A stretch of 64,000 nt of DNA from Gracilimonas sp965227215 (lineage in GTDB: Bacteria; Bacteroidota; Rhodothermia; Balneolales; Balneolaceae), in the NCBI GenBank assembly GCA_965227215.1, contig OZ245729.1:1054001-1118000 (forward strand), given 5' to 3'. Under the pieces are notes generated by a model that had not been told where the DNA came from, searched no databases, and saw only the letters and a list, made by a program, of their open reading frames with translations. This document shows, in pieces, positions 44,311 to 51,753 of the stretch. The translations under genes were made by a program, and so were the position numbers. Positions within the stretch are counted from its first letter, which is position 1; each line of letters begins with the position of its first letter.

Positions 44311-44354
44311 AAACCTGTGGTCATCCGCAACATCTGCGTAATCCGTGTTCCATC
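44311..44354. repeat. Iterated 9-bp intergenic repeat upstream of the met leader
   Basis: The block contains ATCCGCAAC, ATCTGCGTA and ATCCGTGTT in direct 9-bp steps, preceded by ACCTGTGGTC. Read on the minus strand it is a string of CGGAT/GCAGAT words. From memory, similar CGGATT-type iterated runs occur in intergenic DNA of many environmental bacteria. It ends about 47 bp before the leader peptide start, so it lies in or next to the operon promoter. Confidence 0.5.
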
Positions 44355-44400
44355 AAAAAATAATTTGCTCCTTCCAAATTCTACTCTTAACATTAGAGCA

Positions 44401-44478
44401 ATGAAATTTTTCCGACAAAATATTATCAGCTCTTGTGCAATGATGTGTTGCATGTGTATGTGCATGGCGCAGACATAA
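44401..44478 (+). CDS. Met/Cys-rich leader peptide of the methionine operon
   Basis: A 25-codon frame, ATG 44401 to TAA 44476-44478. The first 13 residues are ordinary (MKFFRQNIISSCA); residues 14-22 are then Met-Met-Cys-Cys-Met-Cys-Met-Cys-Met, encoded by consecutive ATG and TGT/TGC codons at 44440-44466, followed by AQT and stop. In all, six Met and five Cys. Such runs are the hallmark of attenuator leader peptides, in which ribosome stalling for lack of a charged tRNA sets the RNA fold downstream. The stop overlaps the start of the first attenuator segment. Downstream genes make methionine using sulfide or a thiol, so Met and Cys are the expected control residues. No strong Shine-Dalgarno precedes the ATG, which is common in this phylum. 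Confidence 0.85.
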   Translation: MKFFRQNIISSCAMMCCMCMCMAQT

Positions 44479-44543
44479 GGGCTGAGGTATAAGTAAAGTA
44501 ATTTACACAAGCCCTTTTGAATGCAACTCAAAAGGGCTTTTTT
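44477..44543 (+). promoter_or_regulatory. Transcription attenuator (antiterminator/terminator) of the met leader peptide
   Basis: Segment 2, AAGGGCT (44477-44483), overlaps the leader stop codon and can pair with segment 3, AGCCCTT (44510-44516), helped by a small internal hairpin GTAAA/TTTAC (44493-44506). Segment 3 is also the left side of a terminator: AAGCCCTTTTGA (44509-44520) pairs perfectly with TCAAAAGGGCTT (44528-44539), followed by a T run. A ribosome stalled on the Met/Cys codons leaves segment 2 free, so 2:3 forms and transcription continues; a ribosome reaching the stop codon covers segment 2 and the terminator forms. The geometry is that of the classic trp and his attenuators. 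Predicted by hand pairing. Confidence 0.82.
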
Positions 44544-44584
44544 GTTGGATTATATTTTAATCGTTCTTTTACAACCGTTGCATT

Positions 44585-44710
44585 CTCATTAAGAAAGGTG
44601 GAGGGATCAGGTCCTTTGAAGCCTTGGCAACCGTTCCCGACAAGTATTTGTCGGGAAAAAGGTGCTACGTCCTGTCTGTTACATACAATTTATGTGATGG
44701 AAAAGATGAG
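44585..44710 (+). ncRNA. SAM-I riboswitch
   Basis: Conserved SAM-I core: P1 CTCATT (44585-44590) with GATGAG (44705-44710); AAGAAAGGTGGAGGGA, then TTTGAAGCCTTGGCAACC as the P2/pseudoknot region; P3 with 10-bp arms TTCCCGACAA/TTGTCGGGAA and loop GTAT (44634-44657); then AAAGGTGCTACGTCCTG, and P4 TTACATA/TATGTGA (44679-44697). The motif pattern follows the classical S-box. SAM binding would stabilise P1, which takes GATGAG away from the antiterminator described with the next feature and so shuts off metY-metX-hom. It lies 41 nt after the upstream attenuator. Confidence 0.92.
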
Positions 44711-44774
44711 TTCGAACAGATATTGGTTTTGACATAAGGCCTCTTTCGGATTCATCTCTGAAAGAGGCTTTTTT
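44704..44774 (+). terminator. SAM riboswitch expression platform: antiterminator and terminator
   Basis: The terminator stem is GCCTCTTTC (44739-44747) with GAAAGAGGC (44760-44768), 9 perfect pairs, followed by six T. A mutually exclusive antiterminator pairs 44704-44716 (AGATGAGTTCGAA) with 44745-44757 (TTCGGATTCATCT): 13 continuous pairs with two G-T wobbles. Its left strand shares GATGA with the 3' side of P1, and its right strand takes the end of the terminator stem. Ligand-bound P1 therefore frees the terminator: a standard OFF switch for SAM. Confidence 0.88.
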
Positions 44775-44861
44775 CGTTTTAAGAAGTCTCCTCAGAGAAA
44801 TGCAAAATCTTAAAAGCTAAATACATCAACGAAAAACATACTCACTTATAACCAATACATC

Positions 44862-46190
44862 ATGAGCAACAACAAAGAAAAACGCGACTACAAATTTGAA
44901 ACCCTTCAGCTTCATGCGGGCCAGGAACCTGATCCCACAACAGGATCGAGAGCCGTACCGATTTATCAAACCACTTCGTACAATTTCGATAATACCGAGC
45001 ACGCTGCTAATCTTTTCGCCCTTCGTGAATTCGGCAATATCTATACCCGAATCATGAACCCTACCAATGATGTGTTCGAAAACCGCTTGGCTGCGCTTGA
45101 AGGTGGCGTGGCAGCACTGGCAACGGCATCAGGGCAGGCTGCACAGTTTTTGGCGATTACAAACCTCGCCCAAGCCGGCGATAATATCATAGCTACTCAG
45201 AATCTTTACGGAGGCACTTACAATCAGTTCAAAGTATCACTCCCCCGCTTAGGCATCGATGTACACTTTGCTGAAGAAGATACCGTAGAAGCTTTTGCTG
45301 AACATATTGATGAAAATACTAAAGCTATTTATGTGGAATCCATCGGAAATCCGCGTGGAAACGTAGCTGATTTCGAAGGACTTTCGGCCTTAGCCAAAGA
45401 AAACAACATCCCGCTCGTCGTAGATAATACCTTTGGCGCCGGCGGAGCACTCCTTCAACCTCTAAAACACGGAGCCAATGTAGTAACGGCTTCTGCCACT
45501 AAGTGGATTGGCGGACACGGAACCTCCATCGGCGGAGTGATTGTAGATGGTGGCAACTTCAACTGGGGCAATGGCAAATTTCCCGGATTCAGTGAACCCT
45601 CTCCTTCCTATCACGGATTAAATTTCTGGGAAGTATTTGGCGAAGACGGTCCGTTTGGCAACATCGCATTTGCTATTCGTGCACGGGTTGAGGGGCTCCG
45701 AGATTTTGGTCCGGCTCAGTCTCCATTCAACAGCTTCCTGTTACTTCAGGGGTTAGAAACCCTATCCCTTCGGGTTGAGCGCCACAATGAAAATGCCATA
45801 AAACTGGCTAACTGGCTGAAAGATCACGATGCAGTTGCCTGGATTAATTTTACGGGCCTACCTGAGCATGATTATCACGAGCGTGCAAAGAAATATCTGA
45901 AAGAAGACCACTTCGGCTCGGTATTTACCTTTGGCGTGAAAGGCGGATACGACGCTGCGCGTGACTTTATTGAGAACGTACAGCTATCCAGTCACCTTGC
46001 CAATGTGGGGGATGCCAAAACATTGGTTATCCATCCTGCATCAACTACACACCAACAGCTCACAGAAAGCGAGCAGCAGGCAAGCGGAGTGAAAGGTGAT
46101 TTAATACGGGTATCAGTCGGGATTGAGCACATCGACGATATCATCGAAGACTTCGAGAAAGCCTTTGCAAAAATCAGAGTAGCCGTATAA
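44862..46190 (+). CDS. metY: O-acetylhomoserine sulfhydrylase MetY
   Basis: 442 residues, the long form of the Cys/Met-metabolism PLP family typical of O-acetylhomoserine (thiol)-lyase. FETLQLHAGQEPDPTTGSRAVPIYQTTSYNF at the N-terminus, and PLP Lys214 in ATKWIGGHGTSIGGVIVDGG. It joins O-acetylhomoserine and sulfide (or methanethiol) to homocysteine (or methionine). First structural gene behind the double leader; the next gene, metX, makes its substrate. Confidence 0.95.
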   Translation: MSNNKEKRDYKFETLQLHAGQEPDPTTGSRAVPIYQTTSYNFDNTEHAANLFALREFGNIYTRIMNPTNDVFENRLAALEGGVAALATASGQAAQFLAITNLAQAGDNIIATQNLYGGTYNQFKVSLPRLGIDVHFAEEDTVEAFAEHIDENTKAIYVESIGNPRGNVADFEGLSALAKENNIPLVVDNTFGAGGALLQPLKHGANVVTASATKWIGGHGTSIGGVIVDGGNFNWGNGKFPGFSEPSPSYHGLNFWEVFGEDGPFGNIAFAIRARVEGLRDFGPAQSPFNSFLLLQGLETLSLRVERHNENAIKLANWLKDHDAVAWINFTGLPEHDYHERAKKYLKEDHFGSVFTFGVKGGYDAARDFIENVQLSSHLANVGDAKTLVIHPASTTHQQLTESEQQASGVKGDLIRVSVGIEHIDDIIEDFEKAFAKIRVAV

Positions 46191-46209
46191 CCCCCATTAG
46201 TACTCCTTA

Positions 46210-46242
46210 GCAGGTTCGGTGGAAATCCGGGCCTGCTTTTTT
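46210..46242 (+). terminator. Terminator-like hairpin between metY and metX
   Basis: GCAGGTTCGG (46210-46219) pairs with CCGGGCCTGC (46227-46236), 10 pairs with two G-T, loop TGGAAAT, followed by six T. It sits in the 69-bp metY-metX spacer. It may reduce, rather than stop, transcription into metX-hom, giving more MetY than MetX. The start of metX is only 18 bp past it. Confidence 0.72.
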
Positions 46243-46259
46243 AAACCATAAATTGGATT

Positions 46260-47306
46260 ATGAACAAGAATATCAAAATTACCACTCTTAATAAAAGCTG
46301 GATTACTGAGTCTGGGTATACTTTTAACAAAGTAGATATTGCCTGGAAAAGCTGGGGCACGCTCAATAAAAACAGAGACAACGTAATCCTGATATGTCAT
46401 GCCCTTACCGGTCATGCTGCCGCTGATGAATGGTTCTACGGTTTATTTGATGAAGACGGCATTCTGGATCCCGAAAAGCAATTCATTCTGTGCATTAATA
46501 TCCCCGGGAGTTGCTATGGTTCCACGGGTCCTTCTTCCATCAATCCTACAACCAATAAACCCTGGCAAGCGGACTTTCCTGAGCTCACTATCCGTGATTT
46601 CGTCAGCTTTCAACAACTTTTGCTGGATGATTTGGGTATTCAGGGTATTGAGCTGGTAATCGGAGGTTCTTTAGGAGGAATGACTGCACTTGAATTCGCT
46701 ATCATTGACGACCGGGTGAGGGCGGCAGCTTTGTTTGCGATGGGGAAAGCTCATTCACCATGGGCTATTGGAATCAGTGAGGCACAACGGCTAGCTATTT
46801 ATGCCGATGCAAACTGGAATGGTGGATTCTATGAATCTGAAAACCCTCCTGCCAAAGGACTTGCAGCAGCCCGGGCCATGGCTATGATTACCTATCGAAC
46901 ACCCGAAAACTATGAGCAGAAATTTGGACGGGAAGTTCATCCCGAGAAAGATATTTACCAGGTAGAGTCTTACCTGAATTACCAGGGAGAAAAGTTGGTT
47001 GGCCGTTTTGATGCTAACTCCTACATCACCCTTTCAAAAGCAATGGACACACATGATGTGTCCAGAGGCCGGGGCTCCTTTGAAGAAGTCTTGGGAAATA
47101 TACATCAACCGGTATTGATCGTAGGGTTTGAAAGCGACTTACTGTACCCCCTTAACGAGCAGCAAGAGCTGGCAAAGTTGATTCCCAACAGCAAGCTTGC
47201 CGAGCTTAATTCTCCGTATGGTCACGATGCCTTTCTGATCGAATTTGATCAGTTAAACTCCCAATTACATTCATTCTATCACTCACTCATCGAAGTAAAA
47301 TCATGA
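46260..47306 (+). CDS. metX: Homoserine O-acetyltransferase MetX
   Basis: 348 residues, alpha/beta-hydrolase fold. Nucleophile Ser137 in GGSLGGMTALEF, oxyanion region CHALTGHAAADEWF, NIPGSCYGSTGPSSINP, Asp in VGFESDLLYP and His in YGHDAFLIE near the C-terminus. It acetylates homoserine with acetyl-CoA (family members using succinyl-CoA exist, so the acyl donor is inferred). Overlaps hom by four bases. Confidence 0.93.
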   Translation: MNKNIKITTLNKSWITESGYTFNKVDIAWKSWGTLNKNRDNVILICHALTGHAAADEWFYGLFDEDGILDPEKQFILCINIPGSCYGSTGPSSINPTTNKPWQADFPELTIRDFVSFQQLLLDDLGIQGIELVIGGSLGGMTALEFAIIDDRVRAAALFAMGKAHSPWAIGISEAQRLAIYADANWNGGFYESENPPAKGLAAARAMAMITYRTPENYEQKFGREVHPEKDIYQVESYLNYQGEKLVGRFDANSYITLSKAMDTHDVSRGRGSFEEVLGNIHQPVLIVGFESDLLYPLNEQQELAKLIPNSKLAELNSPYGHDAFLIEFDQLNSQLHSFYHSLIEVKS

Positions 47307-48403
47307 CACTCACACTTACAAAATCATCAATCAATGCTCATAAAGAGCGTACTGTTGCTAAAAAGAAAATCAGCCTCTTCATTGCCGGAATAGGTGCAGT
47401 CGGGGGTACATTAACCAAGCTTATACATCAACTGGATCATTCTCTTTATGAACTTGAGGTGGTCGGAGCCTGTAACAGCGCGTTCACTCAATGGAATCCT
47501 GATGTTGATCAGTTACTATATGAAAGTCGCTTGACTGAAGGAGTACCTACCAACTGGGATGCAATCCCCGATAAACTGATAAACAACAGTAAGGGGAACC
47601 TGGTTTTTGTAGATGCTACGGGAAGCGAAATTGTAGCCCGTCAATACGGGCACCTGTTGGATAACGGTGTACACATCGCCACCCCAAGTAAGCGAGCCAA
47701 TTCCTTTGGGCAGGATTATTTTGATCGTCTGATCAAAGCGAGCAAGTCGGGCCGGGCGCAGTACCGGTATGAAACAGCCGTTGGTGCGGGGTTGCCTGTT
47801 ATCAGTACCATTAAAACACTGTTAAATAGTGGAGATGAAATCACTAAAATCACCGGAGTAGCTTCCGGAACCATGACGTATTTATTCACCCAACTGCAGA
47901 ACGGCGTTTCATTCAGTGATGCCGTTAAGAAAGCAAAGGAAGGCGGCTATTCCGAACCCGACCCCCGAGATGATCTTTCCGGTGAGGATGTGGCCCGTAA
48001 GTTTCTGATCCTGGCCCGAACAAGTGGTTACAAATTCGAGCGGAATCAGATTCGGGTGGATACCCTTGTTCCCGAAAAGCTGATTTCACTGTCTACGGTG
48101 GACTTTATCAATCAATTACCGGAATATGATGGTCATTGGAAAAGCAGAAATGCACAAGCCATGGTCAATAACCGAAAATTGCGGTATGTGGGCACCTTTA
48201 CACCGGATGGGATCAGCGTTGGTATTGAAGAGGTAAAGGGAGATTCCCCTCTTGGCGGATTACAAGGAACAGACAACCTCATTCAAATTTACACTAAGCG
48301 ATATAATTCTTCACCCATTATAGTGCAGGGTCCGGGTGCCGGCCGGGAAGTAACCGCTGCCGGTGTGTTGGGGGATATTATTGATATTGCAGAGGTTCTG
48401 TAA
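47303..48403 (+). CDS. hom: Homoserine dehydrogenase
   Basis: 366 residues. NAD(P)-binding ISLFIAGIGAVGGTLTKLI (about 24-42), and the substrate-site block GGYSEPDPRDDLSGEDVARKFLILAR typical of homoserine dehydrogenases. It ends without the C-terminal ACT domain that gives threonine feedback in many single-function enzymes, and there is no fused aspartokinase, so it probably is a methionine-dedicated form controlled by the leader. Its stop codon abuts the stop of the convergent transposase gene with no spacer. Confidence 0.93.
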   Translation: MTLTLTKSSINAHKERTVAKKKISLFIAGIGAVGGTLTKLIHQLDHSLYELEVVGACNSAFTQWNPDVDQLLYESRLTEGVPTNWDAIPDKLINNSKGNLVFVDATGSEIVARQYGHLLDNGVHIATPSKRANSFGQDYFDRLIKASKSGRAQYRYETAVGAGLPVISTIKTLLNSGDEITKITGVASGTMTYLFTQLQNGVSFSDAVKKAKEGGYSEPDPRDDLSGEDVARKFLILARTSGYKFERNQIRVDTLVPEKLISLSTVDFINQLPEYDGHWKSRNAQAMVNNRKLRYVGTFTPDGISVGIEEVKGDSPLGGLQGTDNLIQIYTKRYNSSPIIVQGPGAGREVTAAGVLGDIIDIAEVL

Positions 48404-49003
48404 TTATGATTTGAAATACTCATCCTTTCTCCACTTTTCAGGATTTCGTTTTATGTAATCCGAAATAGTTTCAAAGGACTTTCTATCTCTTATTATGTGA
48501 TCGTAATATTTGGGTTGCCATTTAAAACCCGGATCAATTTTTCTGGCCCTTTTAGTGACTCCAACTTTAAATCCCCGAATAATAGATGGAAGATTCCTGG
48601 ATTGAGGCCCGACTGAATTCAGTGATTGCTGACGACTATGGTATTTATATGCTTTGGTTTGTGCATCTGCGTTATTTCGTCCATCATTATTTTTTTTAAT
48701 GATAATGATTCCATGTACATGATTCGGCATTATGACAAATTCACCCAATTTTACGAATGGAAAATGTTCCGGTATTGCCCGCCAACAAGATTCAGCAATT
48801 TTGCCCATTTCCGATAATTGAACAATGCCATTTTCCGGCTGTAGAGACCCAAGATTTTGTGCCTCTACAGTATCAGGGATGTCTCCGAAATAGTTTAATC
48901 GATTATTCGTGCATATGGTCACAAAATAAACCCCATTCCAACCATAATCCCATGATTTTAATCTTACCGTATCTGACCGATACCTACCCCTTTTATTATT
49001 CAT
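48404..49003 (-). mobile_element. REP-associated tyrosine transposase (RAYT, Y1/TnpA_REP type)
   Basis: 199-residue single-strand HUH transposase. Metal-binding His95-x-His97 is in IMPNHVHGIII; the nucleophile tyrosine is in KYYDHIIRD (166 or 167); SWDYGWNGVYFVTICTNNR and SIIRGFKVGVTKRAR are typical RAYT segments. RAYTs are usually single-copy domesticated enzymes that recognise palindromic REP elements headed by GTAG. Residues 45-56 (TVEAQNLGSLQP) are an insertion encoded by a GTAG-headed palindrome (next feature). No flanking target-site duplication was seen. Confidence 0.9.
48839..48870. repeat. GTAG-headed palindrome inside the RAYT gene
   Basis: CTGTAGAG (48839-48846) and CTCTACAG (48863-48870) are perfect inverted arms. 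The inner parts ACCCAAGA and TTTTGTGC pair partly. GTAG heads the hairpin on both strands, the usual mark of a REP. It is in frame and open in the transposase gene. Confidence 0.75.
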
Positions 49004-49085
49004 CTTCTCTTACCCTTTTTGGAAATCTGTCATTTAGAAACGACATTGATCTAAAATAGAAAAATATTAATCACCTGAAATTCCA

Positions 49086-50225
49086 ATGAGAAATATAGCT
49101 TATATCTTATGTATTCTTTTGTTCATGGCTAGCAATGCCTTCTCCCAGGAACGCCAGCGCCCCCGGGATCTTGGAATTAAACCCGGAATTTTAACTCCGG
49201 GACCGTTAAATGCCATCACTGATGTTGAGGGGGTACAGGTTGGTCATAAAACGATTATTCATGGAGATAACATTAGAACCGGTGTGACCATGATTTTACC
49301 TCACCGGGGAGACCTGTTCAAAAGCCGGGTTCCTGCAGCTGTTTATGTGGGCAATGGATTCGGAAAAGCATTGGGGTTCACCCAAGTCAGGGAGTTGGGC
49401 GAGATCGAAACTCCAATCGGGCTTACTAATACGCTGAGTATTCATACGGTAGCAAATGGAATAACCGATTATGTTTTGCGCCAGCCCGGTAACAAAAATG
49501 TACGGTCGGTAAATCCTGTGGTGGGTGAAACCAATGATGGCTGGTTGAATGATATCCGCGGACGACACGTAACCATTAATGATGTTTTTGAAGCTATTGA
49601 GAATGCACAACCCGGTCCGGTTGAAGAAGGAAGCGTAGGTGCCGGAACAGGAACTTCTGCACTGGGATTTAAAGGCGGAATCGGAACTTCATCCCGTCAA
49701 CTGCCCACAAAATTTGGTGGATATACGGTCGGTGTATTGGTTCAGTCGAATTTTGGAGGGGTATTAACCATTGACGGAGCCCCGGTTGGGAAAGAACTTC
49801 AAAATCATTACCTGTCGGGACAAGTGCCTTATGAAGTAGATGGTTCTATAATGATCATAGTTGCTACCGATGCCCCTCTCCTTTCAAGGAATCTGGAGCG
49901 ATTAGCAAAAAGAGCTTTTCTTGGGATTTCACGAGTGGGTGGTTTTGCTTCGAATGGCAGTGGCGATTACGTAATTGCTTTTTCTACAAATGAGGATGTT
50001 AGAATAGAAACGGACAAAACCGGATCAACCCAAGACTACACAGAACTTAGGAACCCGGATACCACACCTCTGTTTCTCGCAGCCGTTGAAGCAACCGAAG
50101 AAGCCATCCTGAACTCACTTTTTATGGCCACCACGGTAACCGGAGACCGCGGCCATACCCAACAAGCCCTTCCTATACCGGAGGTTTTGGATATCATGAA
50201 AAAATATAACCTGCTTGAACCGTAA
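49086..50225 (+). CDS. P1 family aminopeptidase (DmpA/BapA-like), secreted
   Basis: 379 residues with a signal peptide ending AFSQ. N-terminal nucleophile hydrolase of the DmpA/beta-aminopeptidase family: ITDVEGVQVGHKTI, GVTMILPH, LTNTLSIHTVANGI, VVGETNDGWLND and GSVGAGTGTSALGFKGGIGTSSR, where autocleavage before the nucleophile Ser (GIGTSSR) is expected. C-terminal DRGHTQQALP. It probably cleaves N-terminal D- or beta-amino residues in the periplasm. Monocistronic. Confidence 0.9.
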   Translation: MRNIAYILCILLFMASNAFSQERQRPRDLGIKPGILTPGPLNAITDVEGVQVGHKTIIHGDNIRTGVTMILPHRGDLFKSRVPAAVYVGNGFGKALGFTQVRELGEIETPIGLTNTLSIHTVANGITDYVLRQPGNKNVRSVNPVVGETNDGWLNDIRGRHVTINDVFEAIENAQPGPVEEGSVGAGTGTSALGFKGGIGTSSRQLPTKFGGYTVGVLVQSNFGGVLTIDGAPVGKELQNHYLSGQVPYEVDGSIMIIVATDAPLLSRNLERLAKRAFLGISRVGGFASNGSGDYVIAFSTNEDVRIETDKTGSTQDYTELRNPDTTPLFLAAVEATEEAILNSLFMATTVTGDRGHTQQALPIPEVLDIMKKYNLLEP

Positions 50226-50316
50226 CATACGTTCTAAATGTATGGATAGATGAATATTGTTTTAGGCAATGGCTTAGAGTACATTCTATCGTTTACTTTT
50301 ATATAAACCTTTTGAA

Positions 50317-51405
50317 ATGCCCGGATTTTTCAAGAAAAATATAACTGCCTGTATCTTTCTGACTGTGGTTATATTATGTATGGCATTTCCTTTCTTTTCT
50401 GTTAGTGGGCAGTCCTCAAAGTCCATTACAATTCAGGGACGGGTTCTAGATAAAGAGAATGGTTCCCCATTAGCTGCGGCTCATGTTTACATTTCACAAA
50501 CCAAAATAGGCACCACTACCGATGAAAACGGAGAGTTTACATTCTCCACAAAAATGGGTGGAGAAAAAACGCTTGTTGTCAGTTTTCTGGGATTTAAAAC
50601 CAATGCCAGAACCATTGATCTTGAAGCAGAAAAAACTCCGTTGTTCTTTATCATTGAAATGGAACCCAATCAATTTGACCTGGACCAGATAAATGTATCT
50701 ACATCAAATAAAGAGTGGTTGAATAACTTTGGGAAGTTCAGGAGATATTTTATTGGTAATGATAACCTGGCTCAACAAACATCCATTGAGAACCCTTGGG
50801 CCATAAGTTTTGAAATCGACAAGGATGATAATCTTGTGGCTACGGCTTCCCAGCCTCTTATTGTTAAAAATGATGCTCTTGGATATGAGGTTGAAATAGA
50901 TCTGGTCAATTTCACCCTGCACGAAAACGGAGAAACCAGCTCGTACACCTACTATTCCAGCTTTAAGGAAATGACGGAGCAAAGAAGGTCCGAAACCAAT
51001 ACCTGGAGCAGAAACCGCGAACGAGCTTACAGAGGATCTTTCGAGCATTTTCTTATCAGTTTATACAACGACGAGCTTCGCGTTAATGATTTTGAAGTCG
51101 TTTATATGGGCGGTTATGATCCCTTTAGCATCAAGGAGTTTATCATAACTTCCCCGGATGAGAACATCGAGAATGAGCAGGGTGTAAAAGTATATCGCCT
51201 TCAGGATCCCGTTGACATTTTGTATGGAGATAAGAATGATAACTTTCATCAAAGAGAACGATCCAGAATTACTCCTTTATCTGAAGTTGGAATTTTTATA
51301 GTTACTGAAGACGGAAAACTGAAAAACCCAAAGTCTTTAAGACTTGATGGTGTCTGGGCGTCCCACCTTATCGCAAATCTTTTACCTATAGAATACTATA
51401 AGTAG
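50317..51405 (+). CDS. CarboxypepD_reg-like secreted protein, unknown function
   Basis: 362 residues. Signal peptide (about 1-33), then a carboxypeptidase-regulatory-like beta sandwich (about 40-115: IQGRVLDKENGSPLAAAHVYISQTKIGTTTDENGEF), followed by a beta-rich region of about 230 residues without a recognised motif. In Bacteroidota such proteins are often cell-surface or transporter-associated. No neighbour gives a hint. It may be a member of the DUF5686-like outer membrane group, but it lacks the barrel length. Confidence 0.7.
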   Translation: MPGFFKKNITACIFLTVVILCMAFPFFSVSGQSSKSITIQGRVLDKENGSPLAAAHVYISQTKIGTTTDENGEFTFSTKMGGEKTLVVSFLGFKTNARTIDLEAEKTPLFFIIEMEPNQFDLDQINVSTSNKEWLNNFGKFRRYFIGNDNLAQQTSIENPWAISFEIDKDDNLVATASQPLIVKNDALGYEVEIDLVNFTLHENGETSSYTYYSSFKEMTEQRRSETNTWSRNRERAYRGSFEHFLISLYNDELRVNDFEVVYMGGYDPFSIKEFIITSPDENIENEQGVKVYRLQDPVDILYGDKNDNFHQRERSRITPLSEVGIFIVTEDGKLKNPKSLRLDGVWASHLIANLLPIEYYK

Positions 51406-51646
51406 TATTGTTTTTTTGGTCAGTTTTACCTCAAAAATCCTACCAGAAAAGCGATCCCATAAATAGTCTTCCACTCTCTCCCACAGCCCTGAAATCCCCT
51501 CTCATTTTCCGCACTCAACAACCCTTAATCCGTGAAAGAACATATTCTGACTATATATATGCAAAACATGTTCGGCTTTTAAAAAACTTGCTTCAATACC
51601 TGAAAAACCCACACAGCCGTTCATTTAACTTTCTGAGGGAAAGCTC

Positions 51647-51676
51647 TTGACACAAAGTGGTACTTTAGGGTACATT
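51647..51676 (+). promoter_or_regulatory. Promoter of the mraZ/dcw cluster
   Basis: TTGACA (51647-51652), an 18-bp spacer and TACATT (51671-51676): a near-consensus sigma-70 promoter 78 bp upstream of the mraZ GTG start. The -10 lies inside the row of MraZ boxes. Confidence 0.7.
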
Positions 51677-51702
51677 GTGGGGTGAAGTGGGAGATAGTGG
51701 GG
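51657..51702 (+). promoter_or_regulatory. MraZ binding-box array
   Basis: GTGGG occurs at 51677, 51687 and 51697, exactly 10 bp apart. Weaker copies continue the same phase upstream, GTGGT at 51657 and AGGGT at 51667. Characterised MraZ proteins bind GTGGG/TGGG direct repeats at 10-bp spacing upstream of their own gene. The array covers the spacer, the -10 and the start of transcription, so binding should repress the cluster. Confidence 0.82.
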
Positions 51703-51753
51703 ACTGCTCTCCTTTTGATCTAATATAAGCAATCTAAAACACGCAGGGATATC

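Noticed and set aside
44304..44531. 75-codon minus-strand frame upstream of metY
   Set aside because: It runs antisense through the 9-bp repeat, the Met/Cys leader and the attenuator terminator. The leader reading explains the sequence far better.
44517..44732. 71-codon plus-strand frame over the SAM riboswitch
   Set aside because: It coincides with the conserved aptamer, and its apparent start lies in the loop of the attenuator terminator.
51408..51650. 80-codon frame upstream of mraZ
   Set aside because: It ends at the mraZ promoter, is of low complexity and basic, and has no recognised family.
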